DNA from: Sphingomonas bacterium
GTDB lineage: Bacteria > Pseudomonadota > Alphaproteobacteria > Sphingomonadales > Sphingomonadaceae
Direction: 5' to 3'
DNA length: 5,012 nt
NCBI RefSeq assembly: GCF_903643065.1
Contig: NZ_CAHJWX010000194.1
Coordinates: 1-5,012 of the forward strand
Position numbers and translations under genes: made by a program. Below the pieces are notes generated by a model. The model searched no databases. It saw only the letters and a list, made by a program, of their open reading frames with translations, and had not been told where the DNA came from. Shown piece by piece: positions 1 to 5,012 of the stretch. How positions within the stretch are numbered: the stretch's first letter is position 1; each line of letters begins with the position of its first letter.

Positions 1-720
1 GGCCCCGAGCAGCGCCACCGCCTCGCGCCAGCCGCCCAGCGTGCCGACATCGACATAACGCTCGCCCGCGCGGCACCCCCAGGCCGCGTGGCCGCGCGCG
101 AGCCAGGCGTTGACCAGCGTGCCGATATACTCGTCGCCGCGCCCCGGCTCGCGCCACAGCGCGTGCAGCTCGTGGAGCACGCGGCCGGGCATCTTGAACG
201 CGCCCCAGACCCAGGGCGAGCGCACGACGGCCTGCTTGACGTCGATCGCCTCCACCCGGTCGTCCGCGTCGAGCACCACCGCATCGAACAGCTCCGGCCG
301 CTCGACCGGGAAGAGCAGGAACGACAGCCGGTCGTCGGGCAGCCGCGCCAGCGCATCGGCGGGGAACCAGATCGTGTCGGGCAGCCCGACCAGCACCGGC
401 TCGTCCGCCGGGATCAGCGGGGCGGCGCGGAAGATCGCGTCGCACAGGCCGGCGGCCTGCGGCTGGACGACGAAGGCGGTATCGGCGCCGGGCACGCCGC
501 CGCCATAATAGCGCACGATGTCCGACTTGGTCGGGCTGATCACGAAGCAGATGCGCGTGGCGCCGCCCGCGACCATGCGCTCGACGAGATATTCGGAGAC
601 CGCCTTGGGGCGCTCGGCGCCATCCTCGCCGGCGCGATGACCGACGGGGAGCAGCTCCTTGGAAAAGGCGAGCGGCTGGATGCGCGTGCCGTTGCCGGCG
701 GCGGGGATGATGCCCCACAT
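1..720 (-). CDS. Sugar-phosphate nucleotidyltransferase, RmlA/GalU-like (3' end outside window)
   Basis: This is a predicted cytoplasmic enzyme that makes an NDP-sugar and pyrophosphate from an NTP and a sugar 1-phosphate. The 240 visible residues run without a stop to the left edge. The protein opens with the nucleotide-binding signature: IIPAAGNGTRIQPL at 4-17, then K21 and P25 in SKELLPV, matching the GxGTR...KxxxP pattern of RmlA/GalU enzymes. QPQAAGLCDA at 87-96 matches the base-recognition loop (QPxxxGLaxA). LPDT with D115 fits the first metal-binding aspartate, E197 in GDEYIG sits where RmlA enzymes bind the sugar, and YVDVGT with D224 fits the second metal site. The ATG at 720 follows the TGA of the glycosyltransferase by one base, with AGGG nine bases upstream, so coupled translation is likely. 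The first strand begins at residue 2, which supports this start. Family members are about 240-290 residues, so little is probably missing. Which NTP and sugar it uses is undetermined. The coupling suggests that it feeds the adjacent glycosyltransferase, which is inference. Confidence 0.9.
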   Translation of the reverse strand, partial: MWGIIPAAGNGTRIQPLAFSKELLPVGHRAGEDGAERPKAVSEYLVERMVAGGATRICFVISPTKSDIVRYYGGGVPGADTAFVVQPQAAGLCDAIFRAAPLIPADEPVLVGLPDTIWFPADALARLPDDRLSFLLFPVERPELFDAVVLDADDRVEAIDVKQAVVRSPWVWGAFKMPGRVLHELHALWREPGRGDEYIGTLVNAWLARGHAAWGCRAGERYVDVGTLGGWREAVALLGA

Positions 721-721
721 C

Positions 722-1810
722 TCAGGCGGCCCTGATTTCCCTCTCCCCTGAAGGGGAGAGGGAAAGGAGGGCGACCAGCTCCTTGGCTCTCGCCGCCGAG
801 CTGTGCTCGGCCAGCACGCGCGCGCGGGCGGCGTCGGCGAGGCGGCGCAGCTCAGCGTCGGTGAGCGACAACGCGGCGAGCACGTCGTCGGCGGTGTCGA
901 CCAGCAGGATCTCCTCGCCCGGCGTGAGGAAGCGGTCGAGCCCGTCCCAGTCGTCGGACAGCAGCGGCGCGCCGCACGCCGCCGCCTCAAACAGCCGGCC
1001 GGACGGGCACCAGCCCATCGCCGCCATGTCCGCGCGCGTGACGTTGAGCGTGGCGCGCGCGGACGAGAAGAAGGCGGGATGATCGACGGGGCCGACATGG
1101 TCCATGAAGTGGATGTTGGGCCGCCACGGGAAGTCGGCGGGGTAGGACGAGCCGCCGAGCACGAAGCGGCGCTCGGGCGCGCGGGCGGCCGGCGCGACGA
1201 ACAGCCGTTCGAGCGCCGCCTGCCGATCGGCGGCATAGGTGCCCAGATACGACAGGTCGCCCCGGAACATCGCCTGGGCCGGCACCGGGCGGTGCGCGGC
1301 GGGATCGACATGGCCGTAGAGCGGCGCGGTGACGCGCGCGCCGAGCCGGTCGCGCAAGGCGGTCAGCGCGGGGCCGCCGGTGTAGCTCAGCACCAGATCG
1401 AACTGGCCCAGCCCGTGTTCGGGGAGATAGTCGACCGGCTCGCCCGCCGCGAGCCGCGCCAGCGTGACGGGGGTGTCGAGGTCGTAGAAGACGCTGGTCC
1501 CCCGCCCCTCGCCCGCGAGCAGCGCCGCCGCCGCGCGCGCGTCCGGGCAATAGGAGGTGACGACCAGCGCATCGGCGTCGAGCAGCTCGCGCCTGATCGC
1601 CAGCACGTCCGCCCAGTCGGTGTAGAGCAGCAGCCGGCCGCCGGGCAGGTCGACGAGGTCGCGGGTGTCGCGATACCAGGGCTGGTCGCGCTCGACGAAG
1701 GTGACGTGATGGCCCTGCTCGGTCAGCGCCCGGATCAGCCCGCGCCACAGCGTCGCATGACCGTTGCCCCAGGACGAGCTGACGGTCAGCCCCCACACCG
1801 TGATCCGCAA
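722..1810 (-). CDS. CgeB-like GT-B glycosyltransferase
   Basis: This is a predicted cytoplasmic glycosyltransferase of 362 residues that would transfer a sugar from a nucleotide donor to an unknown acceptor. The N-terminus, RITVWGLTVSSSWGNGHATL, is a Rossmann first strand followed by a glycine-rich turn, as at the start of GT-B folds. The C-terminal half carries the CgeB / glycosyl transferases group 1 signature: GRLFEAAACGAPLLSDDW at about 271-288, then LTPGEEILLVDT at about 295-306. These are the acidic and small residues that usually contact the donor. I chose the TTG at 1810 because it has AGGGAGG eight bases upstream and puts the first beta strand at residue 2. The ATG at 1990 would add 60 low-complexity Arg/Ala/Gly residues that overlap the previous gene in another frame. 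No signal peptide or membrane segment is seen. The last 15 or so residues (LSLSPSGEREIRAA) are encoded by a palindromic repeat and do not look like family sequence. The gene lies 52 bp after the large fusion gene and 1 bp before the nucleotidyltransferase. Donor and acceptor cannot be read from the sequence. Confidence 0.88.
   Translation of the reverse strand: MRITVWGLTVSSSWGNGHATLWRGLIRALTEQGHHVTFVERDQPWYRDTRDLVDLPGGRLLLYTDWADVLAIRRELLDADALVVTSYCPDARAAAALLAGEGRGTSVFYDLDTPVTLARLAAGEPVDYLPEHGLGQFDLVLSYTGGPALTALRDRLGARVTAPLYGHVDPAAHRPVPAQAMFRGDLSYLGTYAADRQAALERLFVAPAARAPERRFVLGGSSYPADFPWRPNIHFMDHVGPVDHPAFFSSARATLNVTRADMAAMGWCPSGRLFEAAACGAPLLSDDWDGLDRFLTPGEEILLVDTADDVLAALSLTDAELRRLADAARARVLAEHSSAARAKELVALLSLSPSGEREIRAA
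730..733 (-). promoter_or_regulatory. Weak ribosome-binding site of the nucleotidyltransferase, within the upstream gene
   Basis: The minus strand reads AGGG nine bases before the ATG at 720. It lies within the last codons of the glycosyltransferase and three bases downstream of the hairpin at 736-765. A stronger purine run, GGGGAGAGGG, is part of the hairpin arm and would be hidden when the stem is folded. Initiation may therefore depend on ribosomes arriving from the upstream gene, which is inference. Confidence 0.45.
736..765. repeat. Perfect 13-bp inverted repeat with TGAA loop, inside the glycosyltransferase 3' end
   Basis: The left arm TTTCCCTCTCCCC at 736-748 is exactly complementary to 753-765, separated by TGAA at 749-752. 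In RNA from the minus strand this forms a stable GC-rich hairpin with loop UUCA. It lies wholly within the last codons of the glycosyltransferase and ends 15 bases before the ATG of the nucleotidyltransferase. It resembles the short CTCTCCCC...GGGGAGAG palindromes that I recall as common between genes in alphaproteobacterial genomes, so it is probably a dispersed repeat. No T tract follows it in the direction of transcription, so it is not a classical intrinsic terminator. Confidence 0.85.
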
Positions 1811-1862
1811 ACCGCTCGCCTCCCTGGCCCGACGCCGCTGACCGGTTACGCGCCCGTTGCGT
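1811..1862. other. 52-bp gap between the fusion gene and the CgeB-like gene
   Basis: This is the only noncoding spacer in the window. Apart from the Shine-Dalgarno sequence at 1819-1825 it holds nothing that I recognise: no stem followed by a T tract and no convincing -35/-10 pair. The ACCGGT hexamer in it is too short to mean much. The spacer is compatible with read-through transcription of all three genes. Confidence 0.6.
1819..1825 (-). promoter_or_regulatory. Shine-Dalgarno sequence that sets the TTG start of the CgeB-like gene
   Basis: The minus strand reads AGGGAGG, then eight bases, then TTG at 1810-1808. This is a near-complete match to the 16S rRNA anti-Shine-Dalgarno sequence at ideal spacing, and it is the main reason for preferring the TTG over the ATG at 1990 or the GTG at 1798. 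The latter would cut into the first beta strand. Confidence 0.75.
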
Positions 1863-4800
1863 TCAGCGCGAGGGCGAAAAGCCGTCACGCCGCCGCCGGC
1901 CGCCGGCCTGCGCGCGGCCGCTGCGCTCCAGCTTGCCCCAGCCGACGCTGGGCCCCCGGATCGCCTGCACCAGCGCCTTGAGCACGACATAGTACATGAC
2001 CTGGCGATAGCCGATCCGTTGCGGCACGAGCAGCCAGAGCAGCCGCCAGCGCTCGCGCCGTTCCAGCGCGAAGGCGATCACGCCCGACAGCAGGTCGATA
2101 GTGGTGAACAGGATCCAGAAGCCCGCCATCCAGGCGATGTCGGTGCTGGTCTGCGCCCAGCCATGTTCCTCCACGCGCAGGATGGTGGCAGCGATGCTGG
2201 CGATCAGCGCCAGATCGATGATCGGCGACACGGCGGCGAGCGCGATCTGAAACACCGCCGCCTGCGGCAGGCCGATAAAGGCAATCCCCGCCGGGCGGCC
2301 CGCGCGCAGCGCGCCCTTGTGCTTCCACAGGCATTGCAGGGTGCCGAACGCCCAGCGGAAGCGCTGCTTGGCGAGGCCGCGGAAGCTCTCGGGCGCCTCC
2401 GTCCAGGCGACCGCATATTGGTCATAGGCGACGCGCCAGCCGGCGCGCTGGACGGCGATGGTGAGGTCCTGATCCTCCGCCAGCGTGTCCTCCGGATAGC
2501 CGCCGACGGCGCGCAGCGTCTCCGTCCGCCACGCGCCGATCGCGCCGGGCACCACCAGCATCGCGTTGAGCCGGGCGAGCGCGCGGCGTTCCAGGTTCTG
2601 CGCGGTGACATATTCCAGCGCCTGCCAGCGGGTGACGAGGTTGACGCGGTTGCCGACCTTGGCGTTGCCCGCCACCGCGCCCAGGCCCGGATCGGCGAAC
2701 CAGCGCGCGAGGCGGCTGATCGTGGTCGGCTCGAACTGCGTGTCGGCGTCGAGCGCGATGACGATGTCGCTGTCGACCTCGGCCAGCGCGGTGTTGAGCG
2801 CGCGCGCCTTGCCGCCGTTGGCGAGGCCGAGCAGGCGGACGCGCGGCTCGTCGGCGAACGCCTCGCGCACCACCGCCGCCGTGCGGTCACGCGAGCCGTC
2901 GTCGATGACGACCACGCGCAGCTCGACCTCCGTGCTCGCCAGCACGCCGCGCACCGCGCGCTCGATCACGCGCTCCTCGTTGAAGGCGGGGATCAGCACG
3001 GTGACGCGGATCGCCGGATCGATCGGCGGGAAGACGATGTCCGCCTCCACCCGCGCCTGCCGCAGCGCCAGCGCGGACAGCAACACCGCGCGCGCGATGC
3101 CCAAGGTGATCGCGACCGCGAACAGCCAGTGGAGCGCGCGGCTGCCCCAGCCCAGCGACAGGAACAGCAGCAGGTCGGCGCGCGCCGCCGTGACGTCGCC
3201 CGGCGCGAGCGGCGGGTTGACGGTGCCCGGCTTCCACCCCGCCAGCGCGGAGACGGGGACGAAGCGATAGCCCCTGGCCTTGAGCGCCTCGATCAGCAGC
3301 GGCAGCGCCGTCACCGTCTGCGACCGGTCGCCGCCCGCGTCGTGGAGCAGGACGATGTTGGCGGATCGCTCCTCGTCGCCCGCCTCGACCTCCTGCACCG
3401 TGGTGTCGACGATGTGCGCGACGCCCGGGCGCTTCCAGTCGCCGGGATCGACATGGAGGCCGACGGACAGATAGCCCATGCGCTGCGCCAGCGCGACCGG
3501 CCCGATCTCGTCCGCCGTGGTCGGCTCGGCGTCGCCGAAATAGGGCGCGCGGAACAGCCGCAGCGAGCGGCCCGTGAACGCCTGGAACAGCCGCTGGTCG
3601 GCGTTGAGCTCGAACCGCGTCTGCCCCGCGCTCGCCTGCGCGAGATTGGGATGCGTATAGGTATGGCTGCCGACCTCGTGCCCTTCGGCCAGCTCGCGCT
3701 GGAGCAGCCCGCGTTCGGTGAGCGCGTTCTCGCCGACGACGAAGAAGGTCGCAGGCACGTGCTCGCGCTTGAGCACGTCCAGGATCGGCGGCGTCCAGTC
3801 CGGGTCGGGCCCGTCGTCGAAGGTCAGCGCGACCAGCCCGGGCCGATAGCCGGTCCGCTCGACCACATAGGGGCTGGGCAGCTGGTCGAAGCGCGCGGCG
3901 ACGATCGCGCCCGTCGCGTCGGTGGTCAGCCGGCGGCGGCCGACCGCGGGGACGCCGCCGATGCGCAGGATCTCGCCCGCGCCCTCGATATCGACATCGG
4001 TGCCCGACGGGATGGTCTGAAGGCTGGTGGCGGCGGGCAGCGCCGGGTTGTCGCGGCCGAAGAACGTCCACAGCGACGGATCCTCGCTGCCGAGCCGCCA
4101 CAGCGCCACCGAGCGGACGCCCCGGCGGTGCAGCGCCAGGATCTCGTTGCGCACGGCGATCGCGTCGGCGAGCCAGACCTCATGATGCTGGCTCTCCTCG
4201 TCATAGCCGAAATGGCTTTCGCCGCTGTCGCGATCGAAGACGGGCACCGTGCCGCTGTCGCGCGCCGCCTGCCACGCTTCCTCGATCGAGTCGGGCGTGG
4301 TGTCGGGCGTGCCCGTCGTCCGCCAGTCATAGGCGTAGGAGGCGACCGCCACGACCAGCTGGCGCGGCGGCACGATCCGCTCGACGCGCGTCACCTGGTC
4401 CTCGAACCAGCGCTGCGACGCGATCGGGCCCGGCTCGCCGCCCTGGTAATGTTCGTCATAGGCCATGAAGAACAACTTGTCGGCCGCGCGCGCGAAGCCA
4501 GCGATCTGCGCATCCGAGCGATCGGCCTCCACCGCCAGCGCGACGATCCAGTCGTGTTTCGCGAACCGCGCGCGTGCTTCGGCCAGGAAGCGCCCGTAAT
4601 CGGGGATCGCGGCGTCGGGCAGCTCCTCGAGATCGAAGAAGGCGCCGCCGGCATGTTCGGCGACGAGCAGCGTCTCGATCTGGTCGAGCGTCTTGCGGCG
4701 CTGCGCGGGATCGTGGAGCAGCGCGGCCATGCCCGGCGCGTCCCACTCGCCGTTGAGCGCGTTCTGGAACATCGGCAGCAGCACCGGCCGATGCTGCGCG

Positions 4801-5012
4801 CGCGTCCAGATCGCGTGCCCCTTGGGATCGGGGAACACCGTCACTTGGTGCGTCGGCCCGGTGATCGAGACCCAGCCGGGGATCAGCCAGTCGAGCTCCT
4901 CGACATGGCGCTGCAGGCTGGCGGCGGAGTCCGCGTCCCACGGCGCGTGAAAGGCGATGGCGAGCGGCTGGTTCGCGTCCGCCGCCGCCCCGCGCCACAG
5001 CCGGTCGGCGGC
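1863..5012 (-). CDS. GH18-like / NodB deacetylase / GT2 glycosyltransferase fusion protein (5' end outside window)
   Basis: This is a membrane enzyme predicted to polymerise, deacetylate and possibly cleave an N-acetylhexosamine-type glycan. In the 1049 visible residues, numbered from the window edge, the domains are as follows. The GH18-like barrel is at about 17-320, with AFHAPWD at 20-26, FDLEE with D127 and E129 as the best catalytic pair, MAYDEHY at 183-189, and a terminal ALWRLGSED strand. A linker follows at about 327-393. The NodB domain is at about 394-590 with all five motifs: TFDDGP (base D399, metal D400), H450 and H454 in SHTYTH, RAPYF at 488-492, D522/D525/W526, and H557. A membrane segment lies at about 627-650. 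The GT2 domain at about 669-890 has DDGS at 704-707, DAD at 755-757, EDQD at 846-849 and QRFRW at 883-887. Further hydrophobic segments lie at about 908-946, 959-982 and 991-1011, followed by a basic tail. The frame stays open to the edge and encodes domain residues upstream of the GTG at 4844, so that codon is not the start. Remembered relatives are about 1,100 residues, so probably 50-100 N-terminal residues including an anchor are missing. The polymer made is unknown. Confidence 0.93.
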   Translation of the reverse strand, partial: AADRLWRGAAADANQPLAIAFHAPWDADSAASLQRHVEELDWLIPGWVSITGPTHQVTVFPDPKGHAIWTRAQHRPVLLPMFQNALNGEWDAPGMAALLHDPAQRRKTLDQIETLLVAEHAGGAFFDLEELPDAAIPDYGRFLAEARARFAKHDWIVALAVEADRSDAQIAGFARAADKLFFMAYDEHYQGGEPGPIASQRWFEDQVTRVERIVPPRQLVVAVASYAYDWRTTGTPDTTPDSIEEAWQAARDSGTVPVFDRDSGESHFGYDEESQHHEVWLADAIAVRNEILALHRRGVRSVALWRLGSEDPSLWTFFGRDNPALPAATSLQTIPSGTDVDIEGAGEILRIGGVPAVGRRRLTTDATGAIVAARFDQLPSPYVVERTGYRPGLVALTFDDGPDPDWTPPILDVLKREHVPATFFVVGENALTERGLLQRELAEGHEVGSHTYTHPNLAQASAGQTRFELNADQRLFQAFTGRSLRLFRAPYFGDAEPTTADEIGPVALAQRMGYLSVGLHVDPGDWKRPGVAHIVDTTVQEVEAGDEERSANIVLLHDAGGDRSQTVTALPLLIEALKARGYRFVPVSALAGWKPGTVNPPLAPGDVTAARADLLLFLSLGWGSRALHWLFAVAITLGIARAVLLSALALRQARVEADIVFPPIDPAIRVTVLIPAFNEERVIERAVRGVLASTEVELRVVVIDDGSRDRTAAVVREAFADEPRVRLLGLANGGKARALNTALAEVDSDIVIALDADTQFEPTTISRLARWFADPGLGAVAGNAKVGNRVNLVTRWQALEYVTAQNLERRALARLNAMLVVPGAIGAWRTETLRAVGGYPEDTLAEDQDLTIAVQRAGWRVAYDQYAVAWTEAPESFRGLAKQRFRWAFGTLQCLWKHKGALRAGRPAGIAFIGLPQAAVFQIALAAVSPIIDLALIASIAATILRVEEHGWAQTSTDIAWMAGFWILFTTIDLLSGVIAFALERRERWRLLWLLVPQRIGYRQVMYYVVLKALVQAIRGPSVGWGKLERSGRAQAGGRRRRDGFSPSR

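Noticed and set aside
88..735. Plus-strand open frame of 215 codons over the left end
   Set aside because: It is rich in Arg, Asp, Gly and Ala and has no family signature. The minus strand of the same region encodes a convincing nucleotidyltransferase with its motifs in order.
736..765. Hairpin as an intrinsic terminator of the operon
   Set aside because: It lies within the coding sequence, no T tract follows it on the transcribed strand, and a well-supported gene begins 15 bases later.
1828..1850. ACCGGT-centred near-palindrome in the intergenic gap as an operator
   Set aside because: The symmetric core is only about six bases and there is no promoter beside it. This is expected by chance in GC-rich DNA.
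803..1981. Plus-strand open frame of 392 codons antisense to the CgeB-like gene
   Set aside because: The translation is a low-complexity Arg/Gly/Ala/Val mix with no recognisable motif. Long antisense frames are expected at this GC content opposite a real gene, and the minus strand has a clear glycosyltransferase.
2887..4101. Minus-strand open frame of 404 codons in another frame of the large gene
   Set aside because: It is an Arg/Ala-rich shadow, while the overlapping frame carries intact NodB and GT2 motifs.
1863..4844. The GTG at 4844 as the start of the large protein
   Set aside because: The 56 codons upstream to the window edge are open and encode AFHAPWD and GWVSITGP, which fit the first strands of the GH18-like domain. 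Starting at 4844 would remove part of the barrel.
1..5012. CRISPR array, tRNA/rRNA gene, insertion sequence or phage attachment site
   Set aside because: I saw no regularly spaced repeats, no cloverleaf-like or rRNA-like sequence, no transposase and no terminal repeats. Nearly every base is accounted for by the three genes.

Overview
The window is about 70% GC and fully packed with protein-coding sequence on the minus strand. The codon use and the protein families suggest an alphaproteobacterium, most likely a sphingomonad (Sphingomonas or a relative). That assignment is inference from remembered family resemblance, because no rRNA or other taxonomic marker is present. There is no gene-free stretch longer than 52 bases.

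Three co-directional genes are visible, read from the right edge to the left. (1) 5012 to 1863 is a very large multidomain polysaccharide enzyme whose 5' end lies outside the window. It joins a GH18-like glycoside hydrolase domain, a complete NodB-type polysaccharide deacetylase domain, a membrane segment, a processive GT2 glycosyltransferase domain and C-terminal membrane segments. The reading frame has no stop up to the window edge, and residues that fit the family are encoded upstream of the first GTG at 4844, so that GTG is internal. (2) 1810 to 722 is a GT-B glycosyltransferase of the CgeB-like type. It starts at a TTG with a strong Shine-Dalgarno sequence. (3) 720 to 1 is a sugar-phosphate nucleotidyltransferase (RmlA/GalU-like fold) that starts one base after the stop of gene 2 and runs off the left edge.

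The order, the common strand and the short gaps (52 bp and 1 bp) point to one transcript whose promoter lies to the right of the window. The likely theme is surface or extracellular glycan production. The nucleotidyltransferase would supply an activated sugar, the CgeB-like enzyme would transfer a sugar, and the large protein would polymerise, deacetylate and possibly trim a polymer of N-acetylated hexosamine. These substrates are inferred from family membership and are not shown by the sequence.

The most unusual local structure is a perfect 13-bp inverted repeat with a 4-base loop at 736-765. It lies inside the last codons of gene 2, just upstream of the start of gene 3. It looks like a dispersed palindromic element that became the C-terminal tail of the glycosyltransferase and may affect translational coupling. 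I found no RNA gene, CRISPR array, insertion sequence or obviously novel system.
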